64,000 bases of DNA from Erigeron canadensis (GCF_010389155.1 NC_057767.1:38787688-38851687), one strand, 5' to 3'; counted from the first letter of the stretch, positions 12,966-24,659 are shown. Translations and numbers: made by a program. Notes: generated from the letters alone by a model not told the origin.

Positions 12966-13734
12966 AGACTTAACATCAATTAAGGAAAAAATGATTTATT
13001 AACTAGTGTCACTGGGCACTAGTTGTAACGCATTTGATGAAGTTCATATTTTCTAAATTATATAAAAGAAATACATTTAATGCTCATTAATTTAATATGA
13101 TAATTATCATCTACCAGTAACTATAAAACAACCCCTTAAATTTTTTTTGAAAAAGTCACAACCCTTGGATGAGAAAGAACTATTAATTTTAACCTTTAGA
13201 TTATTTTGCTAACATCACTATCCTTTTTTAGATTACTAATTAAAATACTAAATACTTAATACAATATTAAATACTAATAGCTACTGATCAAATGATCCTT
13301 CCGTAAAATATAAACTGTATTAAGGGTTGATTTTATTTTTTTTTTTATCAATTGTTAGATTACTAAATATAATAAATTATTAACCAAATATTTTATATAA
13401 AATATTATGTGTAATCGGAACAATTTTTCTATATAGTTAGCAAGTCAATTGATAATTAAAATTAATATTTTAGTCTTATTTAATTATTATAATATGTGTT
13501 TGGCATGTTATATTTTATTGCATATGTAAGATATTAGATATGATCTAATATGAGTGAGAAAATAAAATCATGATCGTAAAACATGTCATTTTTTTTATAA
13601 AAGGTTTGTGTACGAATATGAATACTACTTCTAAATATTAAGAGGTGGTATAATTAAATCGATTTATTTTTATAAAAACATATGGATACATATAAGACAT
13701 TTAAATATCGTATATATCGATAAATTCAAAAAAA

Positions 13735-13900
13735 GGGGTTGGTGGCCCATTGATAAGGACTTTGACCTTTGGGGGATTCACTTAGGTTCAAGTCCCACTT
13801 CCCACATTTAGAGAATTTTTTGAGAGTCATTGGTTTTATCCCAGACATGCGTATAATTTAGGAGTAGGAGTAGATTAGAATGTCATTCTTAAAAAAAATG
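13735..13900 (+). mobile_element. Possible tRNA-derived SINE
   Basis: A GC-richer island of about 165 bp in AT-rich DNA. It has an A-box-like TGGCCCATTGATAAGG at about 13743 and, some 30 bases further, GGTTCAAGTCC (about 13786), a good pol III B-box. It ends in TCATTCTTAAAAAAAA. Internal pol III promoter spacing and an A-rich tail fit a SINE; target-site repeats could not be made out. It could instead be a tRNA-like fragment, though no cloverleaf can be folded. Confidence 0.5.
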
Positions 13901-14114
13901 ATTAATTTAAAAAGTTTTTTTCGTATCATTTATAAATTTTTGAAAAATAAATTACAAAAACAAGTTTTAAGAGACATTTTTTTCTCCATTTACATTAAAC
14001 TTGGTCAAAAATAAGAGAAGTCCTCTAGCGTTTAAGTTTAACAAAAATATTTAAATATGAACTCAATATAGATTGAAGTTCCAAAAGAAAAAAAAAATCA
14101 TATATATTTATATA

Positions 14115-14160
14115 CTAGCTTATAAACCCGGGTGATACCCGGGTATATTAAAGATATAAA
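14115..14160 (-). mobile_element. Helitron 3' terminus (minus strand)
   Basis: On the minus strand, CCCGGGTATCACCCGGG forms a hairpin, followed after 8 bases by CTAG (14118-14115) and then T. This is the classical Helitron 3' end. The body would lie to the right; its 5' end was not identified. Confidence 0.6.
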
Positions 14161-14529
14161 GGTTATGACATACAAGAAGATAAACATAAAAACAACACTA
14201 CTTACATATTTATAAAAAGTGACAATAAAATTAAAGAACCATACGACTGTGAACATGCTATGATTGTTTTTTTTATAAAAGTGACCAACAGTCGGACAAA
14301 AATGTATTTACGTAAAACAAAAACGTAAAAGTGTTGACCAGATTGATGCTGATTCTACATATTATTTCGTTTATTATATATGTCTAACTCTTTTTAATGA
14401 ACTCATACAAATAAATAATAATAACGAAACATAGTTATGATTACAAAAATAAATTGGATATAAATTATAATTGTACCATATGTTTTTTGAAATCATACTT
14501 AAATTATAAGAAATTGTAATGATCATTAC

Positions 14530-14790
14530 CATTTCAGTGTGTAAAAATCACCCACGAAAAAAATGATTTATACATTTATAAGCGTGTATAAATCTAATAT
14601 TGTACACACTTATTAGTGTGTAAACATTTTTCTTCTCACTTATAATTATGAAACTTGTAACTTTTTTTGCACTTTTTAATGTAGACTATTTGTATACATT
14701 TTTAAGTGCGAAAAACTTAACAAAACTTTACGCATTTTTTGTGAGTATGTAGAAAAATTGCGTAAAAATGACAAATTTACTGTAGTGTAA
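14530..14790. mobile_element. CACTA-like relic or MITE
   Basis: A run of GTGTGTAAA and GTGCGAAA phrases ends at about 14783-14790 with a sequence that on the minus strand reads CTTACACTACAGTAAATTTG, resembling the CACTA terminal repeat. Similar phrases recur near 62.1-62.4 kb. No transposase was seen. Confidence 0.4.
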
Positions 14791-15540
14791 GTTAAAAAGA
14801 AATTGATAATAGAATTAGTGATACGCATTTGATAAGACATGACATATAAAAAAATTGTTATTTTATATTAGACTTGAGGATTTAGAAAACTTCATAATAG
14901 AAAGATTAAAAATAAAAAGTTAAAAGATGATGTCATAAAACAATTAAATTAAAAGAAATAGTTATTTTAAAAAATTCTAAAGATGCCATGTAAGATTTTT
15001 TTAAAAATAATTATGTCATCAAAATTTTGTTTTATTTATATAAATAGATATATATATATATATACAATCTTAAAAGTTGTAATCTTTTAGTAACTATTAA
15101 CTTATAGTTTCGTTGCAACCAATATATATACCAGAATTTCAAAAAAGTTATTATCTTACTATTTTTATTTATTGAGGTTCAATTTTGTGTGATATCAAAT
15201 TGAGATACGATAAATTGTTAATTTTATCGAGGTTATTATCGAATATTAACATATAAAGGTTTTACTGCATATCCATCTATAATTGATCATTTTCTATTGA
15301 AAATTAAAGAATATATAACTTTCTTTATGAGTTCATGTAATGCACGAAACTTGAATGTGTTTGAAAGAGTATTAAATAGAGTTTTTAAAAACATTCCAAG
15401 ACACACTTTAAATACTTTATACTCGTAATATGGTATAGATTATAAATAAGAAGATAATATATATTATTTAAGAATTTTATATTATGTTTACACACCAAAA
15501 GTTATTGAATATATATTTTATGAAAACCTAATGTGCTCAT

Positions 15541-15573
15541 CCCGCGTATTATGCGGGAAAATAATTAATCTAG
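15541..15573 (+). mobile_element. Helitron 3' terminus (plus strand)
   Basis: CCCGCGTATTATGCGGG (15541-15557) forms a hairpin and is followed after 12 bases by CTAG (15570-15573) and T. The hairpin resembles the one at 29048 but differs from the one at 14115, so a related but separate family is implied. Confidence 0.65.
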
Positions 15574-16189
15574 TTTTTATATGTATCATATATACATGAT
15601 AATATATTTAAAGAAAGATTGACTTCATTGAATATATGCATTAACCAGACATTAGTTAACAAATTCCTTTTAAATTACCTTAAAAAGTTAATAACAATAA
15701 TATATTTTATAAAGAAAAAGGGTGGTGATTTGTACAACGGTATTTTTTGAGCGCACACTACTAAAATAATTGTTTGGACTTTTTTTTACCCTTTAATAAA
15801 TTAGTCCCTCTATTTTACACAACTTTTCCCTCGTTATCCGAATCCCTGATAATCTAAATTTGTCAATAACTACGAGTATGTTTTTGTGGCTTGTTTACAA
15901 GGTTCATCCACTATTCTCAGTTGGCGAAGACTATACGTTTTCTTGATTCAAAGATACATTATAAGAATAACATTGCCTTGCTGATGTCACGTCCAAATAA
16001 TACAACTACACCAGTTTTTCATGCAAGTCTTTTCATAAATAATCAACTTGATCACTTAAAAATTTGATATAAGAGTAGTCGTATTTCACATGGTTTGGAG
16101 CACCCATCCACATCGTCTAGCATACAAACACAAAAACACTTAATACGACGGAGCCATAATCTGCTGTTGCCATATCGTGTCAACCGTCA
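15574..16189. other. Intergenic DNA, no gene seen
   Basis: AT-rich sequence before the synthetase relic. No coding similarity and no clear element ends. Confidence 0.5.
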
Positions 16190-16634
16190 TAGTCGACAGC
16201 CCTAATCCTCTTGCCGAAAACTACGGAGACATTATTGAGCCCCCCCAAAACAATCTCCGGTCGTGTTTGGACCACCGTCGGTAGGCTCACCGATGAATTG
16301 AAAGACAAAACTGTGTTAATCGCTCAGACGATTCGTGCCGTTGGTAAGAATTTGGCGTTTTTGACTATTAGAGAAAGAGGGTGTACTGTTCAGTGTGTGT
16401 TGAATGTTGCTAAGGATTTTCAAGTGGTTAAGTTTGCTACTGGTGTTACTAAGGAGTCGGGTGTCGATATCGAAGGGATCGTATCGGTTCTGACAAAGCC
16501 TATTAAAGGTGCAACTCAACAGGTGGCCGGAGATACAAGTGAGGAAGATGTATGTTTTATTCAGGGCACCTAATGTGCTTCCTATGAATGTTATGGATGC
16601 TTCTAGAAGCGAGGTTGAAATCCAGAAGGCTCGA

Positions 16635-16644
16635 GAACAACTCG
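16635..16644. repeat. Target-site duplication, left copy
   Basis: GAACAACTCG directly before the Mutator-like element; the identical 10 bases follow it at 17664-17673. Ten bases falls in the 8-11 bp range of Mutator-like transposition. Confidence 0.9.
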
Positions 16645-17663
16645 GAAAAATTTTTCGAAACGAGCGTATTTCAAGGGTGTTTTGTCAAACAAGTTTTGGA
16701 AAAAAAAAATTTATAGAACCAGTGAAACCGGTATTTGAAATACCGGATTCAAAATTTCTAGTCAAATCCGATATTTGAAATACCGGTTTCAAAAAGAAAC
16801 TTTGAATCCGGTATTTCAAATACCGGACTCACCCTTTGATGGTGCAGGTGGTACAGTGGGGGTGCAGGTGGTACAGTGGGGGTACAGTGTGGTGGTACTG
16901 GTGGAGTACCCACAGACAACTACAGGAACTATGCAGTTGTAGCTGGGCTCTTAACTGGGCTTGGTGCTCTTGGATGGTACCTTACATCAAATGACAAGAA
17001 AACTGAGAAGCCTCATGATTGAAGACTTGTGTGAAATATGATGTATAGGTATATGCATCGTTTTTAGCTATCTTGTGACCTATGTTATCTATGAAAAATA
17101 AGAAATACATGTTTGTATGAGCTATAGAACTCGAATGCTTTTAGCAACGGAAAAGGTCAACTGAAACGAACCAACACCCCTGATATATGATATGCTCTGT
17201 TGAAGCATGCTTTCAATGGCTATATGTTTGGCTGTGTTCTGTGGTTTTCATCTATCACAGGAGTAAGATGGAAGTAATGGCTGTGTTTATGTCAAACATA
17301 AACTTGTCTTTCATTTTTGTTTTCCCCCTTATATGATGCTTTCATATGTAAGAAGTACCCTTTTGGTGGTGTGCTTCAGATCTTTATGCTATTATTGAGC
17401 ATGGTCAAAGACTGTTGCTGCACCCCCACTGTACCACCTGCACCCCCACTGTACCACCTACACCATCCACTAAGGGTGAGTCCGGTATTTGAAATACCGG
17501 ATTCAAAGTTTCTTTTTGAAACCGGTATTTCAAATACCGGATTTGACTAGAAATTTTGAATCCGGTATTTCAAATACCGGTTTCACTGGTTCTATAAATT
17601 TTTTTTTTCCAAAACTTGTTTGACAAAACACCCTTGAAATACGCCCGTTTCGAAAAATTTTTC
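16645..17663. mobile_element. Mutator-like element with long inverted ends and an acquired gene tail
   Basis: 1019 bp inserted in the synthetase relic. The ends begin GAAAAATTTTTCGAAACG and are inverted repeats of about 240 bp (16645-16884 and 17420-17663). They are flanked by a perfect 10-bp duplication, as expected for a MULE. Each arm holds three 19-bp palindromes of the form CCGGTATTTGAAATACCGG at exact 40-bp spacing and two copies of an 18-bp GGTGCAGGTGGTACAGTG unit. The interior encodes no transposase but carries what looks like the 3' end of an ordinary gene, which makes it Pack-MULE-like. Removing the element and one duplication restores the reading frame of the synthetase, so it entered a sequence that was coding or recently so. 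Confidence 0.88.
16903..17022 (+). pseudogene. Acquired C-terminal gene fragment inside the MULE
   Basis: A 39-codon frame ending in TGA: a polar start (TDNYRNY), a hydrophobic helix-like stretch (AVVAGLLTGLGALGWYL) and a charged tail (DKKTEKPHD). It resembles the tail of a membrane-anchored protein. The AT-rich 3'UTR-like sequence after the stop supports capture of a gene's end. I do not recognise the parent gene. No start codon or promoter is evident. Confidence 0.5.
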
Positions 17664-17673
17664 GAACAACTCG
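17664..17673. repeat. Target-site duplication, right copy
   Basis: GAACAACTCG, identical to 16635-16644. The synthetase frame resumes directly after it (LVRVNQDTRLNH). Confidence 0.9.
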
Positions 17674-18653
17674 TTCGGGTGAATCAGGATACTCGTTTGA
17701 ATCATAGGAGTCTCGACTTGCGTACACCTGCGAATCAAGCGATTTTCTGCATGCCTTGAAAGTCGTATGGAAATTTTGTTTGCGCAGTTTCTGATGAATG
17801 AGGATTTTGTCAAAATCAAAACTCCAAAGTTAATTGAAGGAACTAGTGAAGGTGGTGCTGCTGCTTTTAGAGTGGAAGGCGAAACACCTCGTTTTCTCGC
17901 CCAATCTCCTCAGCTTTATAAGCAGATGGCAATCTGTGGTGGTTTTAAACGTGTTTTTGAGATTGGCGCCGTCTACAGAGCTGAAAAATCCTAGACCCAT
18001 AGACATTTGTCTGAGTTCACTGGTCTTGATGTGGAAATGGAAATTTATGACCATTATTCCGAGGTGATGGATGTCGTAGACCGCCTTTTTGTTGACATGT
18101 TTGACAAATTGAATGACATATGCCGGAAAGAGTTAGAGGCTATTGGGAAGCAGTATCCCTTCAAGCCATTGAGATACTTGCGGAAAACCCCACGACTTAC
18201 ATTTGAAGAAGGTATCCAGATGCTAAAGGAAGCAGGCGTTGAGGTTGACCCGCTAGGGGACCTGAACACCAAAAGTGAAAGGACGTTAGGAAAGCTTGTA
18301 TCAGATTAGTATGGAACTGACTTTATATGCTACACCGCTACCCATTGGCAGTTCGGCCTTTCTACACAATGCCTTGTCCAGACAACGAGGCTTATAGCAA
18401 CTCGTTTGATGTTTTCATGAGAGGAGAAGAGGTTATTATGGGATCTCAGCGTCTGCACTCAATTGAACTGCTGGAGTCGCGTGCAAAAGAATGTGGGATG
18501 AATGTGAAATCAAAAGCGATAGCAACATATTTGGATTCCATCAGCTACGGTGTAAAGCCGCATGGTGGGTTTGGAGCTGGATTGGAACGGGTTGTGATGC
18601 TCTTCTGTGGTCTTGACAACATCCGTAAGACGTCGCTATTTCCCTCCATCTAG

Positions 18654-19038
18654 CTAGCAGTACCAAAGGTTTTGTTTACCAGATTTGCTTCTTTGCCTTT
18701 TCATATTTGACAGCCTTATGATTTGATTTCTTGCTTATGAAACCATTATTTGGTTCTTGTTTATGTTCAAAGTTCAAACTATAAATTAGTTCTCACGATG
18801 GAACCTGCTTATACTTTTGTTTATATATCTGTTTAAGAATACGCTTTTAGCGCCATCATATCAACAAATATTGGTCTCGTAATTAAGAATGACAAATATA
18901 TATGTTCATAATAATTGTATCTCCACGCCCACCCAAACACTTCATCGAAAAACATACACAGTCTTATTTAATTTTATGCATTACATGTTTTGAACTTCAA
19001 ACAAGCTAACAAATGTATTGCAACAAGCATAAAACCTG
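18654..19038. other. Downstream flank of the synthetase relic and 3' region of WAKL-a
   Basis: No coding signal. It separates two genes that converge tail to tail and should contain the WAKL-a 3'UTR (minus strand); no polyadenylation signal stood out. Confidence 0.5.
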
Positions 19039-22000
19039 TTAACGCGGTTGGTTTTCTTGAAATCCCATATCACTAGTACTGCCCGAGTATGATTCCCATT
19101 CGTGAGTGTTGTATGAGACTAATGGAACCTCATAAAGATCGGATTGCTCAACTTCAAGGATTAAGCTTCTAGTATCATCATCATTTGTTTGTTGATGAAC
19201 CCATGGGTGAGTTGTGAACTTCCTCAAGCTCTCCAACTCCATCGCCACTTCTTTCATTGCTGGTCGATCACAACCTTGTGAACTAAGACATCTTTTCACC
19301 AGTTCAGCTACTGCTTGTAACTTTTCAAGAGTCCCTTCACGTAATAGTCGTGGTTCTACAATTTCAAACAAGCGGTTTTCTTTCATTGTCTTGATAAAGA
19401 AGGTTGCTAAATTCTTTACTTCGTTACTTCTATCACCGCCAATAGGTTTTTTCCCTGTTATTAGTTCTGCAAGGACCACTCCGAAGCTATACACATCACT
19501 TTTTTCTGTAAGCTGGCTTGTATGAAAGTATTCTGGATCCAAATACCCTAACGTCCCCTGAATGAGAGTTGTTACTTGCTCGTGATCTAGTGGGACTAAC
19601 CTTGAAGCACCAAAATCTGAAATCTTTGCGGTGTAGTTATCATCTAATAATATGTTACTCGACTTGACATCTCTGTGTATGATTGGCATAGTAGTTTCTG
19701 AATGAAGGTACCCAAGGGCACTTGCCGCTTCAGCTGCTACTCTTAACCGATTGTCCCATGACAACCAACTCATTCCTCCCGCTTTATGATGAATGTGATG
19801 GAAAAGAGTGTTGTTTGAGATGAATTCATAAACTAGTACAGGAACTTCCTCTTCCAAACAGCAACCTAAAAGCTTTACTACATTTCGATGGATGACTTGT
19901 GTAACTATCATGATTTCATTGATGAATTGCTCAGCTTGAGACCTGTCTACCAGTCTAGATTTCTTTATTGCAACTACACGTTTGTCAGGCAAAAGTCCCT
20001 TGTATACAACACCATATGCACCTCGTCCAATTATGTGCTCCTGGGAAAAATTAGCAGTTGCCTTTCGGAGCTGTTCAGTGCTAAACAAAGTCATAGCCTC
20101 TTGAGATCCTACTTGTGAATTCATCTTCCGTTTAAGCAGAGTGCCCCCATTTTGCTCAAAGAACCTTTCCCGTAGCCTTGTTAGCTTCCTTCTCCTTATG
20201 CCGAAGCAAATGCCCGCTATTCCACAAAATAATGCCAACATTCCCAGCACCAAAACTACATGCGAATTTATAGAGACATTCATGAAAATTTGATTAGTAT
20301 AATACCAACAAATTTCCCATTCGCATTATTAACAAATGTTTTCGGTTCAAGATATGTATTAATGAAAAAAAAAAAGATATGTATTAATGAAGAGTTTTGT
20401 TAGAATATCGAGTATGTTTGGCCAAATTAACTAGTGTCTAGCGGAAGTGCATGAGCTTGTAAAGTTGTACCTATACTGGGTGAGAGGAGTTTATAGTGAA
20501 AAAGTGTTGCAACTATATCTCTCGTTAGAACCATCGGATCACAAATCCCTTCAGTCAGACTGTACATCTATCTGTCTAGAAGATACTTTCCTAAAATCAT
20601 GAAAATCCTATGATTAACAAATGCATTAGATTAATTTTCTCACAGCTGTGCGGACAAATGGTAAACAACAACAATTTTGACTGATTTCTGTGCATTGCCC
20701 AAAACTCCAAATGAAAAACGTAACGCTCAAGTGCTAGAACTACATGTCTAGAACATAGGGTATGAACGAACCTAGAAAATGAGCTCAAATGAAAATGGGA
20801 TCCTTCAGGATTGCCAAAATTTAGTCAACAACAGGAGGATGATTAATTCGATCACATTGTGTTGTAACGAAGGCTATGATACTATCAAAAGCTAACAAAT
20901 AATCATGTATGTTAACACATTTAACTACCATGTCATATTGGTGACAAACATACACATTACCCATCATGTCCTCATAATTTAAGATCACATGTACTTAGCA
21001 ATGCATTGGAAACTCAGTTAATCAAAACTAAGGAGATTTTAAACAAAAATAATCATGCAGACAAAGTAAAATGGGACGGAAGGTGAAGATTAGTGACCAA
21101 ATTAACAGAGTAATTATCTAAACATGGATGAAAGAATTACCTATAGTCAATATGGTTGTATCAGAAAAAATTGAATCTTTAGTATTTCGTTTACAGCCAT
21201 TTTGTGTTTTGGCGTCTCCAGAATATCCTGACGGACAGGTACAATTATAGCTCCCGCTGGTATTTATGCAATCACCATAGCAAGTTTTGTTTCTTGGATC
21301 CGCACACTCGTCAATGTCTAGGAAAACATAACAATATTAGATGTGCAATAATAAAACAAACAAAAAAAAAACACGAAAGTAGTATACATGATCGATGATG
21401 ATATATGCAAAAGGAAACGCACCTTGACAGCCTAAATCAAGATATGGGTTACCCTCGTAGCCTTCGTTACATCTACAACGATACCCACCACCATCTACAT
21501 CATCGCAGTGGCTGTTCCCTTTGCATTCCGTAACCTCTGGTGAGCAGCTTTTGTTGGGTGCACTAATTACCCAATCTACCACAACAGGGACAGTGGCCAT
21601 TAACCTGTTCCAAAAGTCCGTAACACTGTCTAAATCATTAGCTCCGCGAAACTGAAAAGAACCTTCCTCACCAAGAAATGCAAAGCCACAATGGTTGAAG
21701 GACCAAACATCTGTGTGGTTCTGAAAAGTTCCTAGTTCAATCTCGTAATACCGGAGGTTGTTTGGTATAGATATCTGACAACAGCCTTTTCCTAAGCACT
21801 GCCCATCATCAGCTACCTCTGACAGTTTCATACATGATCCAATACAGCCACTAGAAAAGTCAAATTCGTCTGTTTTTGCTTTTTTAGTTATGCCTTTGAT
21901 CAATGAATAGTCATCACATCCAAAGACCGTTAACTTGTTCTTGTCCGATAAAGTGTATTGATCTGTGTTTAAACGAAGCCACGCATCTTCCTCTTGAGAT

Positions 22001-22356
22001 ACACTTCCATTCTGGTGGTAGCATGTATAAGCTACAAAACTGCTGACTCGTAACTCTGAATCTGAAATGTTGCGTATTTCGATGTTCCCGTCTCTTAGAT
22101 ACAACTTTGGGGACGTTCCATCAGAAGAAGTGTTGCATGTCAAGAAGAACGCGTCGTTTAGAGAACAACTTCTGTCGTTACCCTTGGCAATACCGAAAGG
22201 GAATGGAACTGTTATATTGCCACACTGCTTTTCACATCCTGGCTTTAGAGTACCATTAAAATTAGCTGTTGCTCCGTTGCTGGCCGCCATTGCAAGAGGA
22301 TTAATATTTATTAATAATAATGAAATTAGACAAATTAGGATGTAAGGAAGAATCAT
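19039..22356 (-). CDS. Wall-associated receptor kinase-like protein, WAKL-a
   Basis: Predicted plasma-membrane receptor kinase of the WAK/WAKL family, which binds pectin or oligogalacturonides outside and signals by Ser/Thr phosphorylation inside. Exons: 22356-21423, 21317-21141 and 20255-19039; both introns GT-AG and phase 1; 775 residues. Signal peptide ([15 protein letters not shown]). GUB_WAK domain about 40-145 ([16 protein letters not shown]). Conserved cysteine block with SSGCIGSC. First EGF about 265-311 and calcium-binding-type EGF 312-356 (DIDECADP). Membrane helix about 371-390. Kinase about 430-715: G-loop GRGAYG 447-452, VAIK Lys468, HRD Asp566, DFG Asp584, [12 protein letters not shown] kinase with all catalytic residues. 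A C-terminal tail ([11 protein letters not shown]) is shared with WAKL-d and WAKL-e. No defect was seen; the start is the first ATG 72 bases after a TATA-like box. Confidence 0.93.
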
Positions 22357-22427
22357 GTTTGTGTATCTATTCTGTTATGTGGTGTATGACAAATTTATTG
22401 TATGTGTTTCAATACTTCTCATTGCAA

Positions 22428-22436
22428 TTTATAAAG
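22428..22436 (-). promoter_or_regulatory. TATA-like box of WAKL-a
   Basis: CTTTATAAA on the minus strand, 72 bases before the ATG. Plausible position and sequence; the start site is not mapped. W-box cores TTGACT lie further upstream at 22558-22563 and 22601-22606 and could give WRKY control. Confidence 0.5.
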
Positions 22437-23125
22437 GGGCAATTCATGCATGTTTTATAAGTAAGGCTAAAGTAACAAATTAACAATTCATGCATATTTC
22501 CATAATAAGTAGTGGTACTCGTTTTGCTAACTTATCGTATGGTTCGATGATGGCTGATTGACTATGGAAAGAGACTACTTAATTTTTGTAAGGATTTTGG
22601 TTGACTTTGTCATGTAGAGAAGACTCCGAGATTGTGGGGGACAGAGAATTGAACAACAAAAGAGAATTATAGGTCCCAAGTGTATATATAGCTAGCTACC
22701 ATGAATCCGGCCGGTCATTTTCCCCTTGGAATATTGAGTTTTCAATTTTGTACTGTACTTAGTAATGGGATTTTCATGGAAATTCTAATTAACAATATGC
22801 CAAGTACGGAGCGTATTTTATAATCTAAACCACAAGACCCACACGACCACCAATATTACTTCCTACTAGAAAACCAAAACCCCCATCCAAATAATAACGC
22901 CTACAGGTCGTTATAAAACCGTGACTGCGTGAGTAAAAACAAATTAAAACACTGGTTTGACGAAGTATTTTGAACGATCTTAGTGTTTGACTATTTGACG
23001 AGAGAAATAGTTTATGTGTTTTATTGAAATAATTCAAGACATGATGCTTTCAATACAAAGTGTCCGTTAAACATATCTATATCTATACTTACATATAAAA
23101 AGAAATAAAGGTTTAGTATTTTCGA

Positions 23126-23374
23126 ATGCAATCAACTTTACATGAATTGTTATAGTGTGTATTAAACTTCAATTATGTGTATTGTATGTAATGAACTTTC
23201 AAATTCTATGCATTGTATGTACTCGTGTATATGTGGCAACCATATAGGTTGCCACTTGTAAATTTTTTATTGGTCGGATACATACAATGCATAAGATTTA
23301 AAAGTTCATTACATACAATACACATCATTGAAGTTCGATACATACTATAACAATTTGTTTAAAGTTGTTTGCAT
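23126..23374. mobile_element. Hairpin MITE with near full-length inverted arms
   Basis: The left arm begins ATGCAATCAACTTTACATG and the right arm ends TTTAAAGTTGTTTGCAT. Pairing continues through GTGTATTGTATGTAATGAAC and its partner to a central stem GGCAACC-ATATA-GGTTGCC. Arms are about 115 bases, so a transcript would fold into one long hairpin, a typical source of 24-nt small RNAs. Flanking duplications were not resolved. Confidence 0.75.
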
Positions 23375-23639
23375 TTCAATGTACTAATCCCAAGAAATAA
23401 CCCATTTTATTATGAAAATGTTGAAAGTTACTCTATACAATATGATTAAAGTATGCTTTATCATTTCTTTTTTTTTCCCACTAAATTAACTATTTTCACA
23501 TTATATTAATTATTACTCTTTTTTTTGAACAACATTATAAAATTTATTAAAAAAGCTAGTAAGAAACTAGCAAGTACAAAACACGATCCAACAAACAAAA
23601 GAAAAATTATTACATTTACATCAATAGCATACATTGTTT

Positions 23640-23723
23640 GTTGTCACCCCAGCACTTGTCGTCGCCACAAGTCATCACTGCATTGCTGTCAACACCGCCG
23701 TATTTGCGCGGGCACCATGCTAG
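23640..23723 (+). mobile_element. Helitron-like 3' terminus, GC-rich family
   Basis: A C/A-rich stretch followed by GCGCGGGCACCATG and CTAG (23720-23723), then T. Same 3' end as at 3033 and 29451. Confidence 0.45.
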
Positions 23724-24659
23724 TAGAAACAAATAAAGATTTCATATTTTGTTTTGATACTTGATGTGTTAAATCGAGTAATAAAATTTATAAACACGAA
23801 TTACGAAAAGACTGACTACAACACACTTACAAGCAGTGAACCTGATCGCACGCAGTATAGTAAATTTGGTAAATCCGAGGTCGAACACAAGAACTTTGTA
23901 AAACAATTGTTCAAATTAAATGATTCAAATAAAAAGGGGGGGGGGGGTTTGCGGCCAAATTGCCACGTTGCAAATAGTCAGTAAAAGAAGTTAGTAATCC
24001 CTCAGGATTAATCAAAAAAAGGAGTTGTTGTATTAAATAATAATTTAAAGGTCACCCATCTTGATTTCGCTCAACAACATGTTCGGATTGCATATGAAAT
24101 GAAGTTCAAACCCAATTTAGTTGATTAAATAACTGAGATTCAAATTAAGCACCAACCCCGTACCCGTCAAGTTAGTGAAATATTTTGACTCTCTTGTATA
24201 AATTAGTTCCATTACAAAGACCGGTACCCCAAGACATCTTTTATAACTTTGCTAATTCAACAATGGTTTTGGTTATTAAATTAACAATTATACTTATCGA
24301 TTGTACCTAACCGTCAACACATTTATTCCTATCATCTTTGAGTGATTATCTACCGTACCCATCATAGATCCAATTATTTGTACCCAAACCATTGAAATAA
24401 AATATATGAATCAATAACTACCATTAAAGACTCATATAAATCACCAATCAATTCAAGATAAATTATAAGGAATAAATACACTGAGATTCTGATATAATTT
24501 AAATGTAATCAACTTTGAATTCTAAGATGTATGCAATCCTTACATATTGTTTTACTCCATCAAGATAGATGAAAGGACGATTAGCCACATGACTGCGAAG
24601 CAGTTTAATCCTCGAAACGTGAAACTGCGACGCATGCTCATGCTGCGCCGCAGTGTGCG

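Larger units (their letters stand above)
16190..18653 (+). pseudogene. Broken cytosolic aspartyl-tRNA synthetase copy
   Basis: The living enzyme charges tRNA-Asp in the cytosol; in Arabidopsis one such enzyme (IBI1) also perceives beta-aminobutyric acid in immunity. The anticodon-binding OB domain is at 16190-16644 (SGRVWTTVGRLTDELKDK, then NVLPMNVMDASRSEVEI). The class II catalytic core is at 17674-18653 (AQSPQLYKQMAICGG of motif 2, the HRHL and FTGLDVEMEI region, GFGAGLERVVMLFCGL of motif 3). A Mutator-like element sits between the two parts. Other breaks are a frameshift in the C-run near 16240, a 4-base insertion near 16525, a stop at about 17992 (TAG after AEKS), a stop at about 18307 and a frameshift near 18325. 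No introns were seen over about 1.4 kb of coding similarity, so a retrocopy is possible. Read frame by frame it cannot make an enzyme. Confidence 0.93.

Noticed and set aside
19214..19525. Plus-strand frame of 103 codons
   Set aside because: Antisense shadow of the WAKL-a kinase; similar shadows occur at 43472-43708, 44024-44290 and 60205-60540.
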